A stretch of DNA of 64,000 nucleotides from Sipunculus nudus (GCA_026874595.1 CM049306.1:5594019-5658018); one strand, 5' to 3'; counted from the stretch's first letter, positions 12,129 to 25,149 are shown. A program made the numbers and translations. The notes: generated by a model from the letters alone, not told the origin.

Positions 12129-12194
<66 letters not shown>

Positions 12195-12526
12195 TCACAA
12201 TGTGATACTTTCCCCTATATGTAAATGGAACCTGTTTCAATTCATGTTTTGAAATTTTGCTAAAGTAGCATAATAAACGTGATGCTTTACAATAATTTGT
12301 TTGATAATGATTTTATCAGACGTATCCTGCAAAATTAAAAAATAAACACAAACATTAACAATACCTTGACAGAAAAAATACACAGTGCATGTGTAAAAAG
12401 ATATGATGCCGATTGTAACTTTTTACAATCATATAAAAAACAATAGTTTCTGTTTTTTGCAGAACGATTCAATATATAATAGATATTTTTTAAATTTGCA
12501 AAACCACAGGACACAAACATTTATTC

Positions 12527-12577
<51 letters not shown>

Positions 12578-14028
12578 ATATATATTGTAAAATACGTCAA
12601 CTTAAAAAAAAAACAATAAAACATTAAACAAAACATTTTGCATAGCCAAAATAGTTCACTATATGTTTAAAAATAAATTGTTACAGAGCAAATGTTATAG
12701 ATATAAAAAAAATCTCTGTTTAATTATAGAACCTGATACCAGCAACTATTAAGTCCGAAGAGAAGGAGGTCCGAAAGCGCACGGTACTACGGTATCGAGA
12801 ATTCCGACTATAGTCCGGTTAATTTTGTGTCTGAGGACAAAAAAAAATAAGAATTACATAAAAATAGTGAGTATACACGGAATATTCAGATGCATGCATT
12901 TTTATAAAGATAAAAAATTTCTATACAGCAAAAGTAGAATGGGAATAATTAATATTTGTAATTGAAATATTTATCTTAGCGTTAAATATCTAACTTGATT
13001 TATCAAAACGGTTTGGTTCCATTATTGCATGGTGTCATCATTTTTATGTGGAATTTCAAGGAATGAATCATATAGATGAGCAACAGGTTCAATAAAAATG
13101 CCTATATCCCGTAGCATCTTTAAGACACCAGGTCACCTCTTAACAGACTTTCACTTGAAGCACCAAATGTCTTACGTGTCGATAAGATTCTATATGGTTA
13201 TTTATCAAAGATTTTACATTCAACGATCTCCTCTGTAAAAAAATTTCTTATCGAGATCCTTGTAATCGTACAGTAATCCGAAGTTGAAGGGAGCACATTC
13301 TGTTTAGATGCCCCTATCATGCACATATTATAAAGTTTGAGAGTGAAATCAGTTGGAAATATACTTAAAAATATTATAAAATATCCATTTATTTGAAGTT
13401 GAAATGTGATGTTGAAACATCAGGAGTGAATTTTTTTATATATAAATATCAAGATTGAAAAAGTTTGAAAGAAAGAGTTAAAAACTTGAAAAAGAATTAA
13501 CTGTTGTATCCCTTCTCTAAGATATATTTTAACATTTTTTTAAATATCGTAGACCTCTAACATATTGAAAGACATTTCGTTTTGTATATGATACATGTAT
13601 GTTTGTTCCAGCGATGACCTACTGGGATATATTGAATTTTCATATTTGTTCAACGTATGGAAAATATATTACTGTTTTTATTTTGAATGAAATCGAAATT
13701 TATAACTGTATTTTTAATGCCGTATTAGGGTTTATTATACCATATTTATTATTCAGTGGTGCATCCATAGAGGGCGCTAGCCCGTTCAGACGAAATATCT
13801 CTCATTTTATCAAGTTCTTTTTCCATTTATTCGCAATCAATTTTCATTTCTTTTTCAGATTACTAATTTATTCCCGAGCAATTTCATTATTATATTTATT
13901 ACTTTCCAATTCATAAGTTGGTGATTTACTCCACTGAGAGGGCATCCAAATATATACTAGTATATTGAGAGAGGAAGTCTTTCCGTTATCACACTTTTCT
14001 CGGTCATAACACCAAGGAATCCCCATCC
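11076..14028. other. AT-rich intergenic DNA without a recognisable gene
   Basis: The stretch holds two (TA)n tracts (12131-12190 and 12531-12572) and long low-complexity A/T sequence. The short open frames have no family resemblance and no splice context. Confidence 0.5.
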
Positions 14029-15981
14029 GTCATCAGACAGGGAGGCTGTCACGGAGCTCAGTGACAGGAGACACTGTCATCAGACTGGGAGGATCTGTCG
14101 AAGGGCTCAGTGACAGGAGACACTGTCATCAGACTGGGAGGATCTGTCACGGAGCTCACTGAAAAGAGACACTGTGATCAGGCTGGGATGATCTGTCACG
14201 GAGCTCAGTGACAGGAGACAATGTCATCAGACAGGGAGGCTGTCACGGAGCTCAGTGACAGGAGACACTGTCATCAGACTGGGAGGATCTGTCGGGGAGC
14301 TCAGTGACAGGAGACACTGTCATCAGACTGGGAGGATCTGTCGAAGGGCTCAGTGACAGGAGACACTGTCATCAGACTGGGAGGATTTGTCACGGAGCTC
14401 AGTGACAGGAGACAATGTCATCAGACAGGGAGGCTGTCACGGAGCTCAGTGACAGATGACACTGTCATCAGACTGGGAGGATCTGTCGGGGAGCTCAGTG
14501 ACAGGAGACACTGTCATCAGACTGGGAGGATCTGTCTGGGAGCTCAGTGACAGGAGACACTGTCATCAGACTGGGAGGATCTGTCGAAGGGCTCAGTGAC
14601 AGGAGACACTGTCATCAGACTGTGAGGATCTGTCACGGAGCTCACTGAAAAGAGACACTGTCATCAGGCTGGGATGATCTGTCACGGAGCTCAGTGACAG
14701 GAGACAATGTCATCAGACATGGAGGCTGTCAGGGAGCTCAGTGACAGGAGACACTGTCATCAGACTGGGAGGATCTGTCAGGGAGCTCAGTGACAGGAGA
14801 CACTGTCATCAGACTGGGAGGATCTGTCGAAGTGCTCAGTGACAGGAGACACTGTCATCAGACTGGGAAGATCTGTCACGGAGCTCACTGAAAAAAGACA
14901 CTGTGATCAGGCTGGGATGATCTGTCACGGAGCTCAGTGACAGGAGACAATGTCATCAGACAGGGAGGCTGTCACGGAGCTCAGTGACAGGAGACACTGT
15001 CATCAGACTGGGAGGATCTGTCGGGGAGCTCAGTGACAGGAGACACTGTCATCAGACTGGGAGGATCTGTCGAAGGGCTCAGTGACAGGAGACACTGTCA
15101 TCAGACTGGGAGGATCTGTCACGGAGCTCACTGAAAAGAGACACTGTGATCAGGCTGGGATGATCTGTCACGGAGCTCAGTGACAGGAGACAATGTCATC
15201 AGACAGGGAGGCTGTCACGGAGCTCAGTGACAGGAGACACTGTCATCAGACTGGGAGGATCTGTCGAAGGGCTCAGTGACAGGAGACACTGTCATCAGAC
15301 TGGGAGGATCTGTCACGGAGCTCACTGAAAAGAGACACTGTGATCAGGCTGGGATGATCTGTCACGGAGCTCAGTGACAGGAGACAATGTCATCAGACAG
15401 GGAGGCTGTCACGGAGCTCAGTGACAGGAGACACTGTCATCAGACTGGGAGGATCTGTCGGGGAGCTCAGTGACAGGAGACACTGTCATCAGACTGGGAG
15501 GATCTGTCGAAGGGCTCAGTGACAGGAGACACTGTCATCAGACTGGGAGGATTTGTCACGGAGCTCAGTGACAGGAGACAATGTCATCAGACAGGGAGGC
15601 TGTCACGGAGCTCAGTGACAGATGACACTGTCATCAGACTGGGAGGATCTGTCGGGGAGCTCAGTGACAGGAGACACTGTCATCAGACTGGGAGGATCTG
15701 TCTGGGAGCTCAGTGACAGGAGACACTGTCATCAGACTGGGAGGATCTGTCGAAGGGCTCAGTGACAGGAGACACTGTCATCAGACTGGGAGGATCTGTC
15801 ACGGAGCTCACTGAAAAGAGACACTGTCATCAGGCTTGGATGATTAGTCACGGAGCTCAGTGACAGGAGACAATGTCATCAGACAGGGAGGCTGTCACGG
15901 AGCTCAGTGACAGGAGACACTGTCATCAGACTTGGAGGATCTGTCACGGAGCTCAGTGACAGATGACGCTGTCGTCAGACT
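14029..15981 (+). repeat. Satellite array, 47-50 bp unit with higher-order repeats
   Basis: About 40 units of the form GTCATCAGACTGGGAGGATC, then TGTC, a variable four to six bases, and GAGCTCAGTGACAGGAGACA. Variant units occur in a recurring order: GAAGGGCTC type, CACTGAAAAGAG type, GTGATCAGGCTGGGATG type, short CAGACAGGGAGGCTG type, then CGGGGAGCTC type. This gives a period of about 245 bp. A larger block repeats at a spacing of 1166 bp (14353-14550 against 15519-15716 are identical). Each unit contains TGACAG and CTGTCA about 6 bp apart, so single strands could fold into small hairpins. The open frames across it are a by-product. Confidence 0.93.
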
Positions 15982-16219
15982 GCATGGGTGATCTCGCATG
16001 GGCTCTAAGTTCGGTTGTCTTCCAACCCACACATTTACGTTAACTATTGTACTGATGTTCTAAATCCTGACATGATGTCCGTTTAGAATGACATAGATGA
16101 GCAACACGTGCGGTCTTGGTTATGTTCTGTGTCTTTTATTCAGATGTCTGCAACAAAGCGGTCTTTGGCTGCCCGATGTCCCGTTTACCAACAGAGTTGT
16201 TTTCATGATCTAAACCATG

Positions 16220-16298
16220 GATATAGAACAAGAAAACACATATGTGGGATAACCCATACGGGGTGATCCGACTCTTCTGTGTTTTCTTGTTCTATATC
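16220..16298. other. Inverted repeat, 21-bp arms
   Basis: Arm GATATAGAACAAGAAAACAC at 16220 pairs with its complement ending at 16298. The loop of 37 bases contains GGGATAACCCATACGGGGTG. It could be a MITE-like palindrome or a structured RNA. No flanking duplication was obvious. Confidence 0.6.
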
Positions 16299-16821
16299 TA
16301 TATATGAAATGGACCAGCATGGCCATTTAGACATCTCTCTTTATAAACCACGGATACATATTCATTGTATATGACAAATTCAAAATTTTATAATATAAAC
16401 TCAGTAGTAACCAGACAAACAGTGAAGCCGTTACAATGAAAGGCGGCTCATACAGAAGAAACTTAACAATTTAAGGAAATAGACATGTAAATACCCCGAC
16501 ATTTAGATACCCAGTGCACAGCTGCATAATGTCCTTGTAGAACACAACCAGTAAAACAAAGTACCACGTGTTCCAGCGGAGTATGGGTCTTGAATTACGT
16601 TTTCTGTTTAAGAAAGATGAGGAAAAAAAGATTGAATAGGGAACAATACGCCGGCTTTTAGTGGTAACGATGTCCTCTCACTGCTGTGATCTTATAACAG
16701 GGGGTCCTTTCAGAAAATGTGTCCACTGAACAACAGGAAACAGAAAAATTAGAGCAAGGCTTAAAGCATCAAGCAGATCGTTCTTATATGTGAAACACGC
16801 CTCCCGAAACACAGACACAGT

Positions 16822-17667
16822 TGTTACGGAACCTAATATCAACAAATCACGTATGCGTGATGAACATAAATTTTGTAATGGAGATAAAAAAATCAGATTC
16901 TGTAACACTAGGCAGCGCGAAATGTCTAGGGGAATGAATAAGAAGTCATTGGTTTTTTGTTAACAAATAATTATAATTTATTCTTAAAACAATCCTACCA
17001 TGACAATACACTAAATCCCTACAATTACACAGTATAACAACAGTACAACAGTTAATCAATACAAGTATATAAATAAAGTGTACAGTACCTGGATACCCCC
17101 ACTGTCACAGCGACAAAAGTCCTTTAAAGCATATAATCCAGATGAACAGTTCACATAAATCTTCTCAGAGAATAAAAGTCCAGTTCAATTACAAAATCAA
17201 TTTGTTGTAATCCAAAAGTTATTTTCTTGTAATAATCACGAAAGCAAAATATGATCCGTCATAAATTTAGAAGAAAATCTATAACTGCCGCACTTATCGG
17301 AAAAGGTTTACAACTGACTTACACCCTTCTGTGTCAGCTTGAATATATCTCTCCTCTCCCTCCCGGCTCTAAACACAGTCCTTTATTTTTAACTTTTCAC
17401 CTCTAGCCGAGTACTTTCCATTTCCCGAACAATCTAAAGAACGATGCATAATACAGAGTACACACGCGCCCACAGAACAAACTAGAACAAAGAACGCTGT
17501 GTTTCTACATGTCAGGGTTCACACGTGGGCCGGCCCGGCTCGGCCAGGCAAGAAAGCCCAAGACTAGCATGACCGCTTTGTTTACACGTCAGAACCCACG
17601 CGTAGGCCGGGCTATGCCGCCATACACATATAAGACTTCTGCATACAATAAAAGAGACATTGTTACA
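16822..17667 (+). mobile_element. Solo LTR (about 846 bp)
   Basis: It begins TGTTACGGAACC and ends TTGTTACA. It is flanked by a direct repeat CAGT (16818-16821 and 17668-17671), or ACAGT if the last A is counted outside. A second copy of the same sequence lies at 40748-43506. Near its right end it has ATATAAG followed by AATAAA, fitting a plus-strand LTR with promoter and polyadenylation signal. There is no internal retroelement sequence on either side, so it is a solo LTR. Its stretch 16822-16893 provides the empty site for the nested insertion in the second copy. Confidence 0.75.
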
Positions 17668-19114
17668 CAGTAAAACACATCAATCTGTGAAAGAACTTGA
17701 AATATTTTGTCAAATAAACTTAATTTTTTTTGCTATATGACATGGTTCTCCACCATCAATCCACGAATATTAAACTAACCATCAATGGAGCCTGCATGCT
17801 GGAGATTGTAATGGCAGAAAATGGACTTTCCTGTTGTTTTTCCTGCTTCGAGGCACATATATATATACAGGCGCCTGCATGGCCCCCTAAAAGTAAACAA
17901 AGCCACTGCACAGATACAACAATGGTCTAAAGTTGTTTACTTGGAGAACAGGTGACCTTTCTTATGAAATACCTAGAAATGTAGCTATTCTTACCAGTAC
18001 CATTCGTTATCATGTAAACATGTTCCACCCATACTGCCACAGGCTGTATATATAAAAACATTATGACTTGCTACTTATATGACGTAAGGTACCGTATTAA
18101 CAGTTGTCGCGAGCACGAATGACTTTGCCATTACATCTATGACCACTCCCACAAAATTGGCTAATAATAGGAAATATCCTAGATTTATAAGATCGGGCAA
18201 AAATCCAGGAATCCAGAGCAATTATATAGGATAATACTAAGTAAGTATTTGAACCGTTTACTGGTTTAATAGGCACTTTGTTATACATTGCTTTTAAGAC
18301 AAAATACATCAACTTCAGGTGTAACTGTCCCACATTTTAACATCACGGTGTGCACACGACTGTGTTTAGTGACTATTTATAATTCTTCGAGGTTGTCTAC
18401 TTAAATGAGAGTGTCGTTGACTGAATGGAATGACTCAATTAAGAGACGAAGTAAGTAACACACCACCAAAATTATACTTCTAAAAGGACCCAGTGATTAG
18501 TACACAAGATGATTCATAGATATTTATTTAGTTTTTTTGGATAAAATCACTCAAATGTTCCACTAATATTCATGGAACTGTAAAATTCGGTACACAAATT
18601 GGATACACCGTGATAAAAGCAAATTAAGATTCAATTCAAAGATAGTTACAAGCATATTTGTTTTAGTAAAAAGCATGTAATTTTTTTTATCTAATTTTCC
18701 TCTTTTATTTGTCTTTATCGTTGTCACTGGGCTATCTTAAATTTGCAGGTTGCTTTATTTTAAATTAATTATTAGTCCCCTGTGGACTTAAAACATTTTT
18801 TGTGTGGAGATAACCGCCTCCATTTTTCAATGCCAACTTAACTTCGTATATGTACATCTGCAAAATTCCATTCTGGTACTGGACTATGTCACAGGGCAGT
18901 TTCCTCTCATTTTATATTCTGGCGTCAACCAGGCCCGGTGACTACTGCACATGCTGGTCCAGATGAATTCTAGAAAGGGGACCAAATGACAGGTCATTAC
19001 AGCAAAGTTTGACAGGGTTCACAGTCTCCGTCCGTCTATAGATTGAATTTGAAAATAACAAATAACAATATAATATAAGGATATATTAGTAATTTATAAC
19101 ATTTTTAAAAGATC
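17668..19114. other. No gene seen downstream of gene A
   Basis: This is AT-rich sequence between the solo LTR and the putative 3' end of gene A. I found no protein family signal, RNA gene or repeat here. Confidence 0.4.
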
Positions 19115-19120
19115 TTTATT
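19115..19120 (-). terminator. Candidate polyadenylation signal of gene A
   Basis: AATAAA is on the minus strand about 315 bases after the stop codon of gene A, giving an ordinary 3' UTR length. Confidence 0.4.
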
Positions 19121-19434
19121 CAGGAATATTTTATATTTCTATGTTTTTTTAGTGAGTATGTAAACATACATCATTAACAAATATGTTCGTAAATGAAAGA
19201 AGGAGAACAATAAATAATGAAACCAATGTGAGCTGACTTCTCATGCATATTATGCGTGACTCGATTAAACACAAGAAGTTTAAAATGTAGAAAAACAATG
19301 CCACATGAATCTACAGTATTTGTGATCAAGCTACAGCATTCGAGACTAACTGATGAGAATATATGTCTAGAGTTCCAAGAAACCTGATATGGCATACTAT
19401 ATTACTGTATGCATGTAACATCACTAATGAAGAG

Positions 19435-21202
19435 CTAGACTGTGGGTTCGTTCCCAAAATCTATCTTCCCTGTAAACAACACGGGTTTTGGTGCATTCAT
19501 ATCCACACCTACAATAATTGTATCTTTCCCGGTTTGATCTTGATGGGATATGTTCGAGTTATCACCAATTTTGGAGATGAACTTGGCTTTCAGCTTGTAG
19601 AGAGCGAACAGAAATATGTGAAACAGGGGCAGAGCCAGAAGTATGAGCGGCAGTCCGAGCGATAACGTCTTCCCCGGCTGGTTCCAGTCAACAAGTCCAG
19701 CATACAATACATTCTGGTGGTCTGTGGCCCAGTAAATGACAGTGAATATAACGTACAATAAACTGAAGACAATCACATAGATGAAATGATAAAATCTCCA
19801 AGGTATAGAAAAAAGGATGAATTCCAATAGTATGACAACGGTATTGACGACGTGGGCGTGAACATCTGCTACTGGATGGGAGGGCACGTGGTTATTGGCG
19901 ACGAGGTAGGGGTATATAACGCTATAATAGGCTGCTGTAATAATGGGCGCAAACACTGCCGAGATCGTGAACAACATCCAGTCCATCTTGATGTACCACG
20001 GGAGTCTGTCCCTCTCGTCATCTACATCATCTGACTCTGACGAACTGATGTCCACTGATACATTCGTGCAGGAGAACAGATTCCCGAATTCTCTTATGTG
20101 TACAAGCGTAATGATAGCAGCTAGCACCAGATGGCAGCACAAGACAATGAAACTCCAGGCGGTGAACCAGATGAAAGGGCCGTGTTTGTCATCTGAATAA
20201 AACACTGGTGTCAGTCCAAGCCACACGGTGAGATAAATAGCAGCCACCACGCGGTACATGAGGAACAGGACAGGCGGACATCTCAGCTGAAAAGGAAACA
20301 AATGTTCTGTTCATAGCTATGATCTTAACGTGCAAAATGTTTCCAATCTCCGCTCAACTTACTATGAACTTAACTTGCGTAAAAACGAAATCATATAGTC
20401 CCAGCAGTGCCCAGGCAGTCCGGACCTTTAGGTCATACTTAATTTCGCGTTGTATATATTAAATCGCAGCAAAATGTTCACAGACCAATAACTGTGGAGA
20501 ATACTTGCCATTCACTGACGACAGTCCAGTATAAAAACATCATCATTTGACATCAGGCCTGTGAATCGAGAAGGGCCTTACAACCGATTCTATTATCGAT
20601 TCTTTACATTTGTTCAGTTCTTGACTCGGTTATGCCTTGAGCAGCAGATTTCATGATTTCCTTATGAGGAAAGCAAAATTTTACCACAATGAGTGTTAAT
20701 TAGTTTTAGCAACTAAATGACCGATGTCGCTCTTTCCCTATTTATTTTTGTTTCGATGCGAGTGGAGCGTGCTCCGTCAACTCACAGATTTCAGTTGGTG
20801 GTACATGTGAAATTGTAAAGAAAATATGTAACAAAACGAATCAGGATAATAATTGATTACAGTTAAATCGAGGGTAGCAGTTCAATCCATTATTACACAC
20901 TTATATACAGCATCATGCACTTTAATTCAAATATAGTCACTATTCCCCGATATACATAAACAGTTGAATTTTCTTTCACAAGTTATAAGTTAATATATTT
21001 ATTTTGGCTTTAAAAATTTATCCTTAACAATAGCTTATATATTTTACCATGGATGGAATATTGGAGTAATGTTTGAACAGTACCGAAGTACAGACAGAAG
21101 TTCCTGACGTACCTGCCCCTTGTAGAACACATCTTTCCTGTGGTACCGGAGCCAAAAGTTCCGGGGACGCAGCTCTTCTTTTACACCATCAACACAAGTC
21201 AT
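19435..21202 (-). CDS. Rolling stone-like multipass membrane protein A
   Basis: This is a spliced gene of 313 residues. Exon 1 (21202-21113) encodes MTCVDGVKEELRPRNFWLRY and on to FYKGQ, then a GTACGT donor. Exon 2 (20286-19435) follows a TTTTCAG acceptor, starts LRCPPVLF and ends in TAG. The in-frame MFPFQ before it is intron sequence. Family hallmarks are VLCCHLVLAAIITLVHIREF, LPWYIKMDW, DVHAHVVNTVVILLEF (His at residues 172 and 175), SIPWRFYHF, WATDHQNVLY and VDWNQP. About six hydrophobic segments span residues 36-60, 70-94, 134-156, 175-193, 197-216 and 236-258. Peculiar to A are an acidic loop SSSESDDVDDERD (residues 111-123), a tail about 45 residues long, and loss of the usual WGFPP at the exon junction. 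Drosophila Rost acts at the cell membrane in myoblast fusion. The function of the molluscan relatives is not established, so I give no symbol. A second copy should lie just left of the window if the duplication is real. Confidence 0.9.
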
Positions 21203-21220
21203 CTCTGGTATTCTTAGTTT
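21113..21220 (-). other. Exon of gene A containing the start codon
   Basis: On the minus strand an acceptor TTTATTGCAG precedes AAACTAAGAATACCAGAG and the ATG at 21202. The coding part is exactly 30 codons, as in B, C and P. The acceptor shows that transcription starts further upstream. Confidence 0.7.
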
Positions 21221-21617
21221 CTGCAATAAATAATTCAATCAAAGGCAACTGTAATTAAAATAAAATAAAAAAATAAATGATACGTAATTCAAGATATATT
21301 CTGATATATACAACTCTCTCTGTCATACATTATCAATAACAAGTATTATGAACATAGTTATTAATTACTATAATTGATTAATATGCTTGATAGTTTTTAT
21401 TTGTACGGCCTAATGATTAGTTATAATTATTTGATGTCTTTGGGAAATTCCGATATAGGAAGGCCACATGTTATTTGTTGATTTATTTCTACAAACGGAA
21501 TGCCGACTTTCATTTGTCTTATACTCCTGTGAAGTGGCGTGTGACTATGAACAAATCAAACCGCAAGTAAGGGTATACTGTTTGATATACATGTATATAT
21601 GTATGTATATTAATATG

Positions 21618-21672
<55 letters not shown>

Positions 21673-21700
<28 letters not shown>

Positions 21701-21701
21701 C
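21673..21701 (+). repeat. (GA)n tract following a (TA)n tract
   Basis: A (TA)n run from about 21619 passes directly into (GA)n. This compound microsatellite lies in the first intron proposed for gene A. Confidence 0.9.
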
Positions 21702-21800
21702 AGGTTTAAACCGAATTAATACAGACAGATAGTTTCTCCAGGAAAATAACCATAAAAATTAGATAATTCTTTCTATGTGTAATACAACTTATTAATTATT

Positions 21801-21858
<58 letters not shown>

Positions 21859-21916
21859 ATATAATGCTACTTTCACATGAATGTTTTTATATAATGTTTT
21901 TTATATGTATTATTAT

Positions 21917-22218
21917 CAGGGGCGTCAATATAGGGAGGGTGGGGTGTATATATCCCCCTACTTTTTGGCAAAGGGGGGTGGGGGTGGGGGTGGTCAATGT
22001 ATTCCCCCCCCACACACACACAGAATAATATTTGTTTATTGAGAAATACAAATATTGATAAAATAATTATAGACTTTGGTTTCATGTGTGAGTTTACTGT
22101 TTACTGTAACTGTTTACTGTAACTTATAAACTGGAAATAAAATACCGTATTTTCTGAAACCTTATACTTAATTGCAATATTTTTGAAATGTGATTAAGTA
22201 TATTATTATAAATATATG

Positions 22219-22275
<57 letters not shown>

Positions 22276-22325
22276 AAATGTGTCATACAAGCACTTATAT
22301 ATATATAAAATGTGTCATACAGAAG

Positions 22326-22357
<32 letters not shown>

Positions 22358-22394
22358 GTCACCCCCCCCCCCGGAAGATAAATTGACGCCACTG
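21917..22394. mobile_element. MITE-like element with CAGNGGCGTCAAT ends
   Basis: The left end CAGGGGCGTCAAT and the complement of the right end, CAGTGGCGTCAAT, form terminal inverted repeats. The interior is microsatellite ((TA)n and (TG)n) and G/C runs with no coding. CAG-type ends are usual for hAT elements, but the 8-bp flanks (ATTATTAT and ATTTTTTT) match only loosely. It lies in the 5' intron of gene A. Confidence 0.6.
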
Positions 22395-22609
22395 ATTTTT
22401 TTTGTTATTGAATAAAATTATCAAACAGTGAATTACTGTAAGTCATAAACTTATCGGAGGCTAAAAAATTTTGAAATTATACTGTAAGGTACTTCCTACA
22501 AAATGAGCTTCTAAAATAGCTAGATTATCGTCAAATATTTTGTAATTTCAGTCACAGTCGCACTTGATTAGAAGATTTTGATAGTTACTACTTTATAGGG
22601 TGAACTTAC

Positions 22610-22664
22610 CTTAAACTTTTACGAATGACGTTTTCTGCCGACTCATGCGTATTTGATATATAAA
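22610..22664 (-). promoter_or_regulatory. Candidate TATA box and short leader exon of gene A
   Basis: On the minus strand TTTATATA (22664-22657) is followed about 45 bases later by TTTAAG and a consensus GTAAGT donor (exon end 22610). With a start site about 30 bases after the TATA box, the leader exon would be only 20-30 nt and would splice to the acceptor at 21221. Gene C has a similar GTTTAAG plus GT donor about 840 bp upstream of its first coding exon, which supports the call. RNA data would be needed to confirm it. Confidence 0.45.
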
Positions 22665-23124
22665 CCTGCCTTGATTCACTGTCTCCTACAATGTCTTTTT
22701 AAGCAGTTTTATCGGAACATGTGTATGAGAGTTCCAACTCGTCACCTTTTATATTAGAGTCCACGTTTAAATCACAAAGACCAGCAGGATGTTTCTACAG
22801 TTTCTACAGGATACTTTGCGGTAATTTTTCCAGTTACGTCCGGTATCTATGAAAACTGGCACTGCACTTGGAATGTTGTTTCGTATACTTCTGTCATAGA
22901 TACAAGATAGAAGGTCAAAACGTGCGTCACGGATTGTTAAATCCAGTCACGCGTGGAATTCATGTATTATATAGGCCTATTTCGGTCACTTGGTCCATAT
23001 ATGTTTTGTTTTACTTAGGAGGTCGTGTCCTCTTATTAAAGTAAGTATGTACACATCTTGCGTTTCATCGAGCAGAACTAGTTCAATAACACTTAATGTT
23101 AAATAACATCTACAAGATCATACA

Positions 23125-23230
23125 CAGGGTCGTCAATACAGGGGGCGGTTTGGGGTATATATGCCCCACATTTTGGCGAGGGAATGGAAAATGTAATCAC
23201 CACCTGCTAGTTAGAGAGTAAGATTTATAT
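23125..23230 (+). mobile_element. Truncated copy of the same CAG-ended MITE
   Basis: CAGGGTCGTCAATACAGGG, then GGGGTATATATGCCCCACAT and TTTTGGCGAGGG, parallels the left end of the element at 21917. No right end was found. Confidence 0.55.
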
Positions 23231-23655
23231 ACTGGAGATAAAAGCAAAAATCAATATTTTAAATGAGAGATTTTGATTACATTTCTGCCCGGTAATATTT
23301 TGTAATCTTGTATTAATATATATGTTTGGAAAATGCATCATGAGATACACAATATTCCTATAGGTTCACAAAAAATGACTCCAGCCTAACCCTTTGAGTC
23401 GCCAATCGTTGAAGAAGCCACGGTATACGAGCCACACAACTTGACAAAGGTTACAAAATGTTAATTAGTAGTGTGGACAGCTTTTCATGTAGGCCTATGT
23501 ATACAGTATCTAAAACTTCATGGCCGCGGACTTCGGTCACTTGCTGCCAGGCGTGACCAGAGACTTGCTCTCAGAAATTTAACACTTGAATCCCGATATT
23601 CTGACAAAATACATCCGACCGCCAGATGCAAAGGAGGCGGGTCAAAAGTGAGATG

Positions 23656-23998
23656 TAAGGCCAAAAAAAAATTAAAGGTATGGTTCTCAGGCACCGCCCG
23701 CATCAATTTTAAACCCCCGCATCAAAACTTTTTATTTTGATTTTCAATAAAAATTTTCCAATTTTGAGCTGCTGCCGCTCCGAATTTCTTTCAAGAAGAT
23801 AAAACCATACAATTTACTTTGTTTTGTAGTGCTTTTACTTATTTAGCAAAATAAAACTGTTATTTTCTTGCTTTACCCTTATCATTTGACATTTTTATCG
23901 AAACATACCAAAAAATTTAAAATAAAAAAAGCGCCCGCCCGCATTGATTTCTGAAAAAAAGTGCCTGAGAACCATACCTTTTTTTTATTTTGGCCTAA
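23656..23998. mobile_element. PIF/Harbinger-like MITE
   Basis: Two inverted ends of about 35 bp start GGCCAAAA and include GGTATGGTTCTCAGGCAC. The left end is at 23659 and the right end at 23995, enclosing 337 bp. They are flanked by the 3-bp direct repeat TAA (23656-23658 and 23996-23998). A TWA target duplication with GG-starting ends is typical of PIF/Harbinger elements. There is no transposase, so it is non-autonomous. Confidence 0.8.
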
Positions 23999-25098
23999 TT
24001 AAGTTCATATAAACATCGTAGTATTGATATTAGATAAAATAAGGCAAATTGACTTTGGGCATAGACTGAATCGCAGAGGGCAATAAAAAGTATTTATAGC
24101 ATTTACAGTTTTACTGAGTAATAAGGTGACTTTGTTAAAAAAAATCTTAAATAAATACACTTCTTTCATCTAAACAATTCTTTTACTTAGAGTTACAAAA
24201 AAACAACTCTGACTTAAAAGATGTGACGATAATATATTATGCAAAATCAGTTCGAAATAGTATGTTGGTTGGTCCTTCACTTTAAAGCCAGCATAAACCC
24301 TTTGGTAAAATCCTTGGTCTTTAATTTTGAGAGGTTTTTATTATCTTGATTGATGGAGGGGTTACAGTTCACTGGACACACTCGAAGTATCCTCACCCCT
24401 ACATGACTCATAGTGACTCACACGGCACACGTCACGGGGAATCAGTCAGCTGGAACTTGTACATGTATGTTTCATAATTACCGTACACCGATTCTGGGTA
24501 ACTGGTCATTTGATGGACAATGGCGGACACACTCAGCTGACACACGTATAAATGTCATGTCATGCACGAGTCAGGCCGGGTGAGCTTCTGTCAGGGGTAC
24601 ATAAAGTGGACATCTCGCACATCTCTCCACATATAATTTAAGACAGACACTTGATGTAATATGATAATATTATATAACAGACTGCGTTCATGTAAGGCCA
24701 TTCCAATTCACAATCTCACATGGCAGTTTTAAAAAATTCATGTTAATAAATGTTAGATTAAGATCATTATGCACTAAACCTTTGAATTATTGTAACTTGT
24801 AAGTACATTGAATATATAATTATTCTTAGCAATATTAGCAAACTATAAACTCTTCAAATAGAAGCGGGTTTTAAATTCTTTTAAAACATTAATGTATGTC
24901 TGTGATCTTATATCCCGAGGCAAACCGTTCCACAGCCCAGGTCCATGCACAGTGACAAGATGCTGGATCCCCGTAATATACCTCACTGGGGGCTTTGGTA
25001 CTAGCAAAGTAAACAATGCATAGACCGTGTTTGTACATACACCTTGAGTTAAATTCGCCTGAGCATATATCCATGTGCATGTCAGCCCTAATAACAGG

Positions 25099-25149
<51 letters not shown>

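Noticed and set aside
14353-14550. Open frame of 65 codons repeated identically at 15519-15716
   Set aside because: It is a by-product of the 49-bp satellite; its identity only shows the 1166-bp higher-order repeat.
19590-20200. Overlapping frames within gene A on both strands
   Set aside because: They are shadows of the long membrane-protein exon.
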